A DNA stretch of 39,707 bases from Entamoeba invadens IP1 (GCF_000330505.1 NW_004440436.1:1-39707), one strand, 5' to 3'; shown: positions 20,680 to 31,400, counted from the first letter of the stretch. The notes: generated from the sequence alone by a model not told the origin. Program-made: numbers and translations.

Positions 20680-23600
20680 TCAATTACTATTTTCGCATTG
20701 CTGAGTGGCTAAAACATGATAAAATCCTTTCATTCTCATAAGTTCTTCGTGTGTTCCTCTCTCGGCTATTTTACCACGAATAACAACACATATTTCATCT
20801 GCATTTTGAATTGTTGAAAGTCTATGTGCAATTACAACTGTTGTTCTTCCTTTACTTGCATTTTCTAATGCACTTTGCACAACTTTTTCCGATACACTGT
20901 CGAGTGCACTTGTAGCCTCATCCAACAACAAAATCTTTGGATTTCGAATTAGAGCTCTTGCAATTGCTATTCGCTGTTTCTGTCCACCAGACATCTGACT
21001 TCCTCTATCACCAACAAGTGTATTATATCCTTCAGGAAGTGCGCTAATAAAGTCGTGTGCATTAGCCATTTTGCTTATTTCAATGACCTTTTCCATAGAG
21101 ACTTCGTCAGAACTTCCTCGTTTAATGTTGTCCAATATCGATTCACTAAACAACACGGGCTCCTGTCCGACCATTCCAATACTTTCTCTTAATTTATGGA
21201 GTGGAAGTGTTTTAATATCTTTATCATCTATTTCAATTGTTCCAAAAGTTGTGTCATACATTCTCTCTATTAGTTGTATTGAAGTACTTTTTCCACACCC
21301 AGAAACTCCAACCAAAGCAACAGTCTTCCCTTTTTAAACAGTAAAATCAAGACCTTTTAAGACGCTATTTTCTGGTCGTGTTGGATATCTGAAATAGACA
21401 TTTTTGAACTACAAATTACCTTCAATTTTAGTTTCGAACTTGAATTTTTTTATACCTTTTTTATTGTTATTTATTTCCTTATTTTTCAAATTTTTAGCAT
21501 TGTTTTGTTCCTTTTGCGTGTCATCAATGTTCTCTGTTTTTTGAAGATCAGACATTTCAATAATAGTGAGTTGTCTGTCAATGATATCAAACACACTTTT
21601 CGCTGAAGTTAATGAACGACCCATTTCTGGAATGACTTCAGTATGATTGATACAAGTGGTGCAAGCATTGATAAAAGGATACGTCCCCTTTTGCATTAAG
21701 ACGTATTTATCCATCAATTGTTTCATGAAAACACTGACATTTGTATCATACACAAAACTTTTTCTGACAAATTTGAATCCAACATAAAAGGTGAACGAGC
21801 CCAAAGTCTTGTAAATGAATACGTTGATTCCTTCAAATATTCCTAACAAAAATCCCCACTTGAAAATCCCTTTTCTTGGATTTTCAAGACTCTCTGCATA
21901 TTTCATACCAAAGAAATTCTCTTTACCAAGTGATTGAACTGTTTTAATAGCTTCAATGGCTTCTATTAATGTGTTTCCAGACTTTTCATAAGCTTTAATT
22001 GCTGGCGAACTTTGTTCTGAATTTAAGTACCCATTCCAAAACAAAAAGAAGAGGAGGACTGGGAAGATCGCAATTATACAGAGCCCAAGTTGCCAATAAT
22101 AAAATAAGACTAACACTACGCCACAAATAATTTCTGAAATAATCTTAAATAAAACCCCTAAGTTGTCTCCAGTGACTCCAAGCGTGTTTTTAGTTTCACT
22201 GTTTAACTTGTTCATCACTGATCCCAACGAATTCTCCTTTCTATCAAAGTACTCGACATTCTGTTGTAACAACTTTGAATACAACTTTTTCTTTAAATGG
22301 ATGTTCAATTTCTCTTTGGATGATAGTAAGAGACCATCATAAAAGTACACTGTCACAGATATCCAAAATGAAAAACAAAAGAGCTCAACTACCTTGTTGT
22401 AAAATTCATGAAGTATGTGACTGTCAGATGTAGTCGTTGGTGTGATTTGAAGCAAAAAGACTAAAGTGTCAATTGTAAATAACATAAACAATTGAGAAAC
22501 ACAACCAGATGCTAAAGAACCAATAAAACCAATTGGAAATGCAATAAAATCGACTTTCAAATTTTCATATAAAATTCTGAAAAATGAAAATCGATTCGAA
22601 TTTTTTAAATCCAAATTTTCATTTTCAGTTTGTTTTGTTTTGATGTAAACGTTTGCAGCGTCTAAAAGTTCGTTATTTTCATTTTCTGTTTTTTCTTCAA
22701 TTTTTAAAGAAGTTTCTTCGTGTTTTGTTTGTTCAATTTGATTTATTTTTGGATCTCCAATGATTTGATTTTCTTCCAAATCTTCTTTTTGTTCCAATTT
22801 GTCAGTTTTTAATTAATTTGAATTTTTCATTTTTTGATCGACTTCGTCTTGATCCGCCTCTTCTTCTAAAGACTGCCGTTTGACTAAGTTATAGTAAGTT
22901 CCTTTTAAATCCATTAACTCGTTATGTGTCCCTTTCTCTACTATTTCTCCTTGATGGAACACACAAATCAAATCTGCATTTCTCACTGTTGAAAGTCGAT
23001 GTGCGACAATTATTGTTGTTCTACCTTTACCAGCCTTTTCTAAGGCATTTTGCACAACTTTTTCACTTTGTGTGTCGAGTGCACTTGTAGCCTCATCTAA
23101 TAGTAAAATTTGTGGATTCTTTATTAAAGCTCTTGCAATTGCAATTCGCTGCTTTTGACCACCAGATAGAAGTGCCCCTCTATCACCTACAAGAGTGTCA
23201 TATGTATTCGGTAATTTGTTAATAAAGTCACTTGCATTCGCCATTTTGCAGACTTCACTGATATCATCATCTGTCACTTTTTGATCTTCTTTTGCCCCAA
23301 GAAGTATGTTGTCTTTAATCGAGCAGTTAAATAACACAGGCTCTTGTCCAACTATCCCAATTTGGCTTCTAAGCCAGTTGACATTCAATTCATCGATTTT
23401 GGTGTTATCTATTTTTATCGACCCGCCACTGATTTCATACAATCTTTGAATCAATTGTATTGTAGTACTCTTCCCACAGCCAGACTCTCCAACAAGAGCC
23501 ACTGTCTTTCCTTTTTCAATTGTCAAATCAAGTCCATTCAAAATGGTTTTTTCAGGTCGACTTGGGTAACTAAATTGCACATCTTCAAAAACAATTTTTC

Positions 23601-24514
23601 CATCACACGTTTCGGGTCTTTTTCCTGAATTATCTTTAGTGTCGATATTTGGTATTCTATCAATGGTATTGTATATTCGAAATGCCGCTGTTTTTCCTTT
23701 AGAAAGCAACTCAAGTGGTGTTCCAATGGTCGGCAACATTTGCATCACTGTAATAATAGAGAAGAAGACTGTCATTACAGTACCAGCCGACGTATTTTTA
23801 GACCCGCCGTGTCCTCTTATGATCATTGAAGCATACCATAATCCAAGCGAAAAAGAATTAAAAATAAGGAAATTTGCAACTGCTATCCCAAGTCCAGTTA
23901 GACTTCCTCTGATGTATAAAAACCTTTCAGCCTTGTTCATCTTGTCATTGTAAGACGACGCAAAGTTGTTTTCTTGATTTAAATATTGTACGGTGCGGAT
24001 GTTGCCAATGGTCGACTCCGCTTGTCCATCTGCACTTGTTATGTATTTGTCGGCTTTTTGAGTCGTTTTGGAGACACCAAATCCAATGATGTAGAGACTT
24101 AAAACAATAAAAGGTATCGACGAAAAAAGGACTAAAGCTAAGTCCCAACATGTGACAAAACATAAAACTATTGCTGAAAGAACAGTACCAATCATTTGGA
24201 AGAGAGCACCTACTCTTGGAGACATGGCGTCTGATATGGTTTTGACATCACTTATGATTTTAGTTGTTAACTCTCCACTGTTTTGAAAGTCATACCAACC
24301 AGAGTCCTGTCTTAATAAAGACCTGAAATCTAGAAGTCTAATTTTGATGCCTTGTTGTTCTGAAAGTACAAAGAAACAGAAGTGTAAAATAAAACAGGCA
24401 ACACCTAAACTTAAACCAAATAGCAACATTTGAAGACATAAAGTATCAATTGCTTGTCCAATTGTTGTTTCCTGTTTGTTAATTATTAAAGAAAGATTCA
24501 ATTTTAAGGTTTTT
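20680..24514 (-). pseudogene. P-glycoprotein (ABCB) pseudogene, main body
   Basis: Minus-strand reading frame of a full-size ABC multidrug transporter, lacking its first membrane segment. Order: remainder of TMD1, NBD1 (Walker A GESGCGKST near 23490, signature LSGGQKQR, Walker [14 protein letters not shown]-loop AHRLST), an acidic linker, TMD2 and NBD2 ([28 protein letters not shown]). One frame holds throughout, with no frameshift. It is interrupted by TAA 22813-22815 (linker), TAG 21409-21411 (start of NBD2) and TAA 21334-21336 (just before the NBD2 Walker A). At the 5' end the frame is open up to the border of the transposon at 24515, and the next in-frame stop lies on that border. The apparent start at 24501 is a TTG. 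The missing N-terminus lies across the insertion, at 25916-26260. Confidence 0.87.
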
Positions 24515-25521
24515 CAGGGTCGGCCAAGATCCAGTTTTTAAACAACTTCGTGGCAATCTCTAATACGTGTCAATATATATTTTAGTTTTAGCATGTTGTT
24601 AACAAAAAACTTAAAAAGTTTTTTATTGTTAAAATGTTTTTAAAAATTGGTAAAACTATAGTTAACGATTTAAACTAAATTTTTATATTGTTTAAATCAT
24701 CATTTTAATGTGTTATAATCCAGTTTTAAAGAACAATAACTGAACAGTAAAAAAGCATATGAAATGGTAAAATGCAAAGTTTTTAAAATTAAATAACAAT
24801 ACTCACTCCTTATAATTGTTGTATATACAGAAGGTACTAACAACCAATAAAAATTATTAGAAATCATTTTAGTGATTTCAACTTAAAATTTTTATTTAAA
24901 CAATTAATATACTTTTTCAACATACACATTAATATTAATTGTTAATGTCTGTATTTTTGTCATTTGACAAATGTATATTTGTCAATTTAACAAAAGTTCA
25001 TTTGTGTCCCTTTTAAATTATCGTATAAATTAAACAATCAAATAGAAGTAATTTTATTATCTTTAGCCATAATACAAAACAAACAATGTATTATTTTTCG
25101 AATGGAGTGAATCATATTACGTTCAAAACAGTAAAACTTAATTTTAGTACGTTTTCTTGATAAAATCGATAATTCATAATACGATAATAATCAATCAAAA
25201 TAATTATTATCACCCAAATAAAAAAAAACTGTTATCAGAGTAATTTTGAATAAGTTTTATTTGCATGTATAATTTACAATTGAAAGGTTTGGTGTACAAT
25301 TAAATCAACACAAAGAAATATTATTATATTGTATTTAAAGTAATTTGAAAACAATTTGGTGTTTAATATAAATTATCGTTTTATTTTTCTTCATTTTATC
25401 TTTTGGTATAAATAATCGTGTTTTGTCATTTTCTTTTTGTTTTTCAAAAATGATAATGTTATTTACCATTTTATTGTTTTTTAAGTTTTTTTCCAATAAC
25501 ATGATCGTTTGGCCGACCCTG
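24515..25521. mobile_element. 1,007-bp non-autonomous DNA transposon, hAT-like, inserted in the P-gp gene
   Basis: Left end CAGGGTCGGCCAA and right end TTGGCCGACCCTG form a perfect 13-bp terminal inverted repeat. GGTTTTT flanks both ends (24508-24514 and 25522-25528), a 7-bp direct repeat that looks like a target-site duplication. CAGGG tips and a 7-8 bp duplication are typical of hAT elements, although 8 bp would be the classical length. The interior is very AT-rich with no transposase-like ORF. The left border coincides with the point where P-glycoprotein coding stops. Confidence 0.8.
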
Positions 25522-25915
25522 GGTTTTTTATTAATAATTATTTTATTTTCTAAAAACTTTGTTTTTTTATAAGTTGTTTATTTTAATTTTAATGTTGTTT
25601 ATTATTTTTGTATTAAAATGAATTTTTATACTAAAAACACAAGTATACGACATTTGTTATACATTAAGATAATCTGATGAAAATCTTTAATTAAACATAT
25701 TTTTAATAACTGAATTTACGATTATAAACTATAAATTGTATTGTGTCAATATTTTTTTCAATAAAAATTATTTGAAAATGTTTTAATTTTTTCATTGAAC
25801 AATTGAAAGTTAATTTAATAAATTTATTTAAAAAATAATAATATGAAGTAATTGTTTTATTATGTTGATAAATTTATACACATCCGTCTCTTTATGAAAA
25901 ATAATCCTTTAAAAA
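25522..25915. other. Unexplained spacer inside the split P-gp gene
   Basis: About 394 bases between the hAT-like element and the P-gp 5' fragment. No P-gp coding was found in any minus-strand frame. Bases about 25629-25652 (CTAAAAACACAAGTATACGA and following) match 27468-27490 at the right end of the possible MITE at 27300-27506. This may be a relic of a second insertion. Confidence 0.4.
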
Positions 25916-26260
25916 TTATAAAAAGAGTGTGTGTAATATATTTAAACAAACGAATTGATGGTTGTATATTATTTGTTCTTTTAATGGTAAAGTTGAAACA
26001 CGTTCGTCAAATCTGAAAGAGAAAACGTCTATCAACTTACCATGAACAAGAGTGGTGAGAGGTTTTATAGCGCCTGAAGCAAATGAACCAATAATTCAAA
26101 AAATTAAAAGAAGTATATCGACACAATTAGTGTATCTGAACAATGATAATAAACTAATAGAACCGTCTTGTGATGGGTTTGCGATGTTACAAATCGGTTT
26201 TTCGGTTTCTAAATTGGTATCAGGAGTTTCAGAAACACGATTTGAGTCTTCTATATTCAT
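25916..26260 (-). pseudogene. P-glycoprotein pseudogene, detached 5' end
   Basis: From the minus-strand ATG at 26260, the frame encodes a polar leader (MNIEDSNRVSETPDTN...), then SISLLSLFRYTNCVDILLLI and, past an in-frame TGA at 26096-26098, IIGSFASGAIKPLTTLVHGK. This matches the start of TMD1 in ABCB transporters (basic/aromatic segment, then TM1 with the G-x-I-G-S/A motif). The frame continues to TAA 25916-25918, though transporter similarity is clear only to about 26020. Same strand and gene order as the main body at 20680-24514. It is too short and interrupted to stand out as an ORF. The plus-strand ORF over this region is its shadow. Confidence 0.72.
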
Positions 26261-26980
26261 TAAAGTTGTGTACTTTTGTGTTCAACAGGGTTATACATTT
26301 AAAATACATTAAAATTACACAACGTATTTTTATAATTTGCAAATATTGATTGGTATATGGATTTATTACTGAATTATAACTCGGGAATATATTTGAAGAA
26401 ATATACAATGAGTATTAGTGGTTATTAATATGTGTTAATATTCAAATAATATAATATAATATTAAATTAAATATATGATAAAATGATTTGATTATTAATT
26501 GTTTATTTATTATAATTTTCACTTTTATAAGATTTTTAAATATAATAAATAAAAATCTTTAAAAAACAAATATTAAAAATGAAAAATTACACACTTATCT
26601 GATGCTTATATTTGTTCTATAATTTATTTAATCGAAATTAATTAAATGTTATATGATAAATGTTTAATTTTATTGCACAAATGAAAATAACTTTATAACA
26701 ATTAAAATAAAAAGTAACATATTCAAATTGAAAATATTACACATATATCATTTGAAATATGATTTATTTAACAAATTGCAATTTTTAATAATTTAATTAT
26801 ACAAAATATGCAAAAGATTACACAAGTCGATTAATTTTTAATCTATATGTTGAATTTTAAAATATTTACCATTAAATATAAATTAATATTATCATAACAG
26901 TTTGATCATATAAAATACTGTAATAATCATATATATGATATATATTCACGTCAGTTTTTTTATCAATTTAAAAAACAATA
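26261..26980. other. Intergenic, no gene seen
   Basis: Extremely AT-rich upstream flank of the P-gp gene up to the second MITE copy. No feature recognised. Confidence 0.5.
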
Positions 26981-27162
26981 CAGTAAAACCTCCCAAGAGC
27001 GGTATTTCTGAAGAGCGGGTTCTCTCAAGAGCAGGCATTTTTTAGACTGAAACTAAAAATAGAGTTCTCTATAGAGTGGTAATTAAGGTTTGATTGGCTA
27101 AAAATGCCCGCTCTCGAGAAAACAAAATTACCACACCCTCCAGTTCTTGGGAGGTTTTACTG
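26981..27162. mobile_element. 182-bp MITE, copy B
   Basis: Same length as 19872-20053, with about 8 differences counted by eye, most of them transitions. Left flank TA (26979-26980). The right flank reads CA (27163-27164) where TA is expected, probably a mutated duplication. The terminal repeat CAGTAAAACCTCCC is perfect at both ends. The inner inverted repeat is slightly decayed, so this copy looks the older. It lies about 590 bases upstream of T2-8. Confidence 0.9.
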
Positions 27163-27299
27163 CATCTCCTTATAATTGGTTATTCAAAAATGTTATTATA
27201 ATACGATTTAATAAAATGGAAAACGATTTTATTTTATTTTAAAAATAAAAAAATGTTTTTATTTTTAAAATTGTTCAATTTTTTACTTTTTGACATATA

Positions 27300-27506
27300 A
27301 AGAGCACCAGAAAACTGTCGTACATCAGAAAATAGTCGTACACATTGTTTTAAGGTTTTTTTCTGTATAAAGTCGGGTTTTTATTTTTTCAAACCCCAAA
27401 TTTTTTCCTGATTGTTTAGTCAAATTTTATATGTGAAAAATATACCCGATTTTTTGGTTTGTTTGATACTAAAAACACAAGTGTACGACAATTTTCTGTT
27501 GGTCTT
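27300..27506. mobile_element. Possible 207-bp MITE with imperfect terminal repeats
   Basis: The left segment AAGAGCACCAGAAAACTGTC... and the complement of the right segment, AAGACCAACAGAAAATTGTC..., align with a few mismatches and a one-base gap over about 25 bases ending in GTCGTACA. TA flanks both ends (27298-27299, 27507-27508). AGAAAA(c)TGTCGTAC is partly repeated just inside the left end. Boundaries are approximate. A fragment of its right end recurs near 25629-25652. Confidence 0.45.
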
Positions 27507-27749
27507 TAACTAAATAAATTAAAATTCAAAATAAATGTTGTTTATGTGTTTTTATGATAATTCGATATTTTATGTTTACCAAACTCAAGTAAAATTGTAT
27601 AACAAAGATTGTTATATAATGAAAATTGAAATAATACCTGTATCAAAACAATTATAGTAAATTTTAAATAACGTTATAGTATTACACGTTTTTGACTTCA
27701 ATTTTTATAAATAAAAATTTGATGTTAAAATTGTAAAACTTTTAATTTT
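27507..27749. other. Upstream region of T2-8
   Basis: AT-rich, with no clear TATTTAAA element. It follows two MITE-like sequences. Nothing else seen. Confidence 0.4.
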
Positions 27750-29072
27750 ATGTTATTTTTAATTGTATTCAAGATATTACTTGCATTTGAACAACCCGAA
27801 GAAACTTCGAAAAACCTAGAAGTATTTCCTTCATTGAATCCTTTAAAAGAAACATTACCACATCCAGAAGAAGAACATGGTTTTACAGTTGTTACTTCTA
27901 AAAAGTCCAAAAAGAAGTCCGAAAAATCACAAATACCAATTCAAAGTCTTCCAAAATTAGTTCACCCCATTCAAGAAGAACGTACAAAACACGAAGGAGA
28001 CGTTGTTCGACCAAAAGAACAACCAAAAGAATCTCAAAGTGATGAAACTAAACCAACAGATGAACCTACAAAACAAATTCAACAATCACAAGATGTTCGT
28101 CCAAAAACTAAGACTTCTGAAGACAAACCGATATCACGTAGAAAGCACAGGAGATCAACATACGCAGTTTCTGAATATCAAAAGAAGCTGAAAGAACTCC
28201 GAGTAAAACGCGAAGATTTATATCCAGCAACACCAAGTACACCTTCACAACTTTTAAGTGGAGATCAAAAAGAACAACAAAAAAATGTTCCTATTAAATA
28301 TCCACCCGATGTTGTTATACACCCATCAACTATTATTTATCTAGAAAATTATCCAATGTGCAAATTTTACCAACCTATTACAAGGAAATTAAATTTGATG
28401 GTATATGTAGAATATTGGCCAGGTGCCAAATGTGATGGACAAACATGTTCACTGCCAAAAGGTACCCACAAAACTAAAGAACGATTTTGGCTTCATGGCT
28501 TTTGGCCACAATATAGTAACAACAGAATTCTCATGTGTTGTGTATACCCACGTTCAGATATTGAAGTCGAAGAACAAGTTGTGGATGACAAAGAATTATT
28601 GCAAAATATAAGAAATAAATGGATGTCACTCACTTTATGTCGACATTTAATACATCAATGGGACAAACATGGAAGTTGTTCATCGGATATTTATGTTGGA
28701 AATAGAGGACCTTTAGAATATATGCAAACAGCTCTCTTTTTGTACGATAAATATGATTTATGGAAATTATTACAAGAAAGCGAATTGAAAGTTGAAACGG
28801 AAAAATTATATGCACTTTCTGATTTGAAGAAAATATTAAAAAGAAGTTTGAAAATAGAGCCCGTGTTTGAATGCTCTGAAATGACTTCAATTGCGGAAAT
28901 ACGAACATGTTATGATATTTATATTGATAAATTTAATCCAAAAATGATTAAATGCCCTCCTTATATGTTCAGAAAAGAAGAAAGAAAATGTGCTAAAGAG
29001 GTCATGTTCAAAAAATTCCCAGAGTATCTTCTTAATCCAAAAACAGCACCAAGAAATAATTGTGAATTTTAA
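27750..29072 (+). CDS. Secreted RNase T2-family protein (T2-8)
   Basis: 440 residues. The signal peptide MLFLIVFKILLAFEQ is followed by FPSLNPLKETLP (26-37). A Lys/Glu/Ser/Pro-rich arm then runs to about 180, with basic patches such as KKSKKKSEK (51-59) and RRKHRR (130-135). An HPSTI motif (191-195) is shared with T2-3 and T2-4. The T2 domain has EYWPGAKC (221-228), CAS I WLHGFWPQ (H249) and CAS II HQWDKHGSC (Q303, H307). It is the only copy that keeps the His before the Glu/Gln position of the family motif HEWxKHG, yet it still has Gln for Glu. It ends in NNCEF rather than Y. Frame intact. T2-9 follows 164 bases downstream on the same strand. Confidence 0.88.
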   Translation: MLFLIVFKILLAFEQPEETSKNLEVFPSLNPLKETLPHPEEEHGFTVVTSKKSKKKSEKSQIPIQSLPKLVHPIQEERTKHEGDVVRPKEQPKESQSDETKPTDEPTKQIQQSQDVRPKTKTSEDKPISRRKHRRSTYAVSEYQKKLKELRVKREDLYPATPSTPSQLLSGDQKEQQKNVPIKYPPDVVIHPSTIIYLENYPMCKFYQPITRKLNLMVYVEYWPGAKCDGQTCSLPKGTHKTKERFWLHGFWPQYSNNRILMCCVYPRSDIEVEEQVVDDKELLQNIRNKWMSLTLCRHLIHQWDKHGSCSSDIYVGNRGPLEYMQTALFLYDKYDLWKLLQESELKVETEKLYALSDLKKILKRSLKIEPVFECSEMTSIAEIRTCYDIYIDKFNPKMIKCPPYMFRKEERKCAKEVMFKKFPEYLLNPKTAPRNNCEF

Positions 29073-29236
29073 AAATGATAAATTTGATGTTATTTCCATG
29101 TTTTGATAAAGATATTGCAAGTGAGTTAATACATTTTATTTTTTATTGATAATCATTTTCATTTAATTTTTTAACTTCAATTGTTTAATGTTATAACTTT
29201 TCAACTTTACACCACTATTATTTTAATTTTTAAGTG

Positions 29237-30650
29237 ATGCTCTTTAAATTGGTCTTGTTATTTCAAGTGTTGGCATTTGAACAGCCAGATCAGTCAGATA
29301 ACAGTGAAGATCAAAAGAAATTAAATAATAAAGAAAGACAAAAAACTTTCCCAGAAATGCAATCCATTGGTGAAGTTTTACCGATTGTGCCTAGAGATGT
29401 ATCTCATTTAAATATCCGTCCTAGTCATCATTTAAATCAACTTCCGTCATTTGATAACAGACCACAACGAACCAGTTTTGGTCTTCCAACCCAACAAGTT
29501 TTTCAAGCAAAAAGTAGAACTCCAACTTATTTTCTTCCACCCCAACATCCACAGAATGTACATCACTTACCTTTTGTTCCTGGTGTCCAACAGTTTGACT
29601 ATCCACCTAAACAACGACATACTATGTTTCCAACAAGACCGCAAGGACATAGTATTCCTTCCATTTACCCAAATTTCCCACTACATCCTGGTGTTCTTCC
29701 CATGACTCAGAAAACAGAACAACCTCAAAATGTTGTTTCTGGTGCAAGTCAAAACCCTGATGAAAATACACAAGAAAAACAACACCAATTTTCACAAACA
29801 GAACAAGGAGCCAGACCAAAAGAATCTCAAACAAAAGCAGAATCAAGTCAGAAAAAAAACATCTAAAAGTAAAAGTGAGCAACCAAAACAAGTGCCATTT
29901 CCACCTAAAGTACTCAAATTTAGATTTTACAATTATTGTAAAAAATACCAAAACATTAAAAAAGTTCTTTCATATGCTCTAGTTGAATATTGGCCCGGGG
30001 AAAAGTGTCGAGACAATGTATGTGCACTTCCCTTTTCAACTCCTTATGTAAATGAGGGCTTTTTCTTGCATGGGTTATGGCCTCAAAATGACGCTCATAA
30101 AAATTTGGTTTGTTGCAAAACCGATGTTCATATTTCAAAAGCAGAACAAATCATACTTGATGACTCGGAGCTGAAAAGCCTCATTTATCAAAACTGGATA
30201 TCCGTTGATAGGTGTGGCATTTCAATTTATCAATTTGACAAACATGGAACGTGTTCAATGAAAAATTTTGTTGGGAATAATGGTATTGTCAATTATATTA
30301 AAACGGCAATTAGACTGTTTAAAAAATACGATTTGTGGAAAATCTTACAAGAGAGTGATTTGAAAGTTGTGACCAACAAACTCTATAACATAGATAAGCT
30401 CAGAAACGCAATTCAAAAAGTCATTGGAAATGATGTGATATTTACATGTGTTGAAATGACGTCAATTTATGAAATTAAAATGTGTTTCGACCCGTTATCT
30501 GTAAACACACCTAATCCTAAACTTATAAAATGTCTTGATAAAAATTACAACGAAGAAAAAAGAAGGTGCAACACAGAGGTGATGTTTATTCATTTTCCTG
30601 ATTTTTTGCTTGACCCAGTCACGGCCCCTAGAAGTGATTGTCCTTATTGA
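29237..30650 (+). pseudogene. RNase T2-family gene with an A-run frameshift (T2-9)
   Basis: The first ATG is 29237 (MLFKLVLLFQVLAFEQPDQ); the GTG at 29234 is not a likely start. The arm has a divergent form of the shared motif (TFPEMQSIGEVLP) and a long Pro/His/Gln-rich stretch. The frame ends at 29866. The rest of the arm and the whole T2 domain continue one frame over to 30650: EYWPGEKC, CAS I FLHGLWPQ, CAS II YQFDKHGTC (Gln for Glu), ending SDCPY. The switch lies at the A8 run 29852-29859, where seven A would keep the frame. This may be sequencing error, true decay or slippage-tolerant expression. It is otherwise undamaged over about 470 codons. Confidence 0.8.
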
Positions 30651-31154
30651 TATTTTGTTTTATTAATTGTCACGATTATAAGTTGTAACTTGTACAATAA
30701 TAATGACTTACATTTTAAATGAAATACTCATTAAAACAATTAAGCGTTATATCTGGTTACTTTATAAATTTATATGACATAACAAATGATTATTTATACA
30801 AATTAAGACTTATAATGTAAAGGGTCTATTTGTCGCACAACTGGCTAATCATTTGAATGTACGATAATTATATTTTTTTTGTTTTTGAATCTGTACTTTT
30901 TGTTGAATTTAAACCAAATTTATACTTAATAATACAATTTTATATTAAAAAAATTAAATAATTCTATTGAATCCGACAAATAAATTATTTTTTGTATTTA
31001 CGAAAAATAGATTTTTTTCATTGTACCTTTTCACTTTTAAATGTGAAAATATATCAACAATTCAATAATAAAAAATACAAAAACAATATGTTTATCCACT
31101 TTAATATTAAAAATTTTTATCTTCGGTGTCATTTGATCATTATTTGCATTTCAT

Positions 31155-31181
31155 TATCTAAACTATCTAAACTATCTAAAC
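31155..31181 (+). repeat. Three perfect copies of TATCTAAAC
   Basis: 9-bp unit repeated three times in tandem. Minisatellite-like; no function visible. Confidence 0.9.
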
Positions 31182-31400
31182 AATATATTATTTTATTCAA
31201 TATAAAAATAACAACAACAAACGAATGTTATTTTACAATATATTGTTACAACTAATATACTCGATTATTGTTGACTATAAAAAATTAGCACTACAATCAT
31301 GAATAGTTTCATTTACAAAATAGATACATATAGTTTGAAAAACTAATGTGAATTGTTAGTTTCAACACATAATAACAACACTATTAAAGTATTATTTAAT

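Noticed and set aside
12210..22815. Stop-codon readthrough or a reassigned genetic code as explanation for the in-frame stops in LRR and P-gp genes
   Set aside because: Intact genes here end normally at TAA or TGA, and the affected genes also carry frameshifts or a transposon insertion, so ordinary pseudogenisation is simpler.
26052..26312. Plus-strand ORF of 86 codons
   Set aside because: No ATG start, and the opposite strand encodes the P-glycoprotein N-terminus; it is a shadow.
30992..31255. Plus-strand ORF of 87 codons
   Set aside because: Low-complexity, Ile/Lys/Asn-dominated, spans a 9-bp tandem repeat; no start context or homology.
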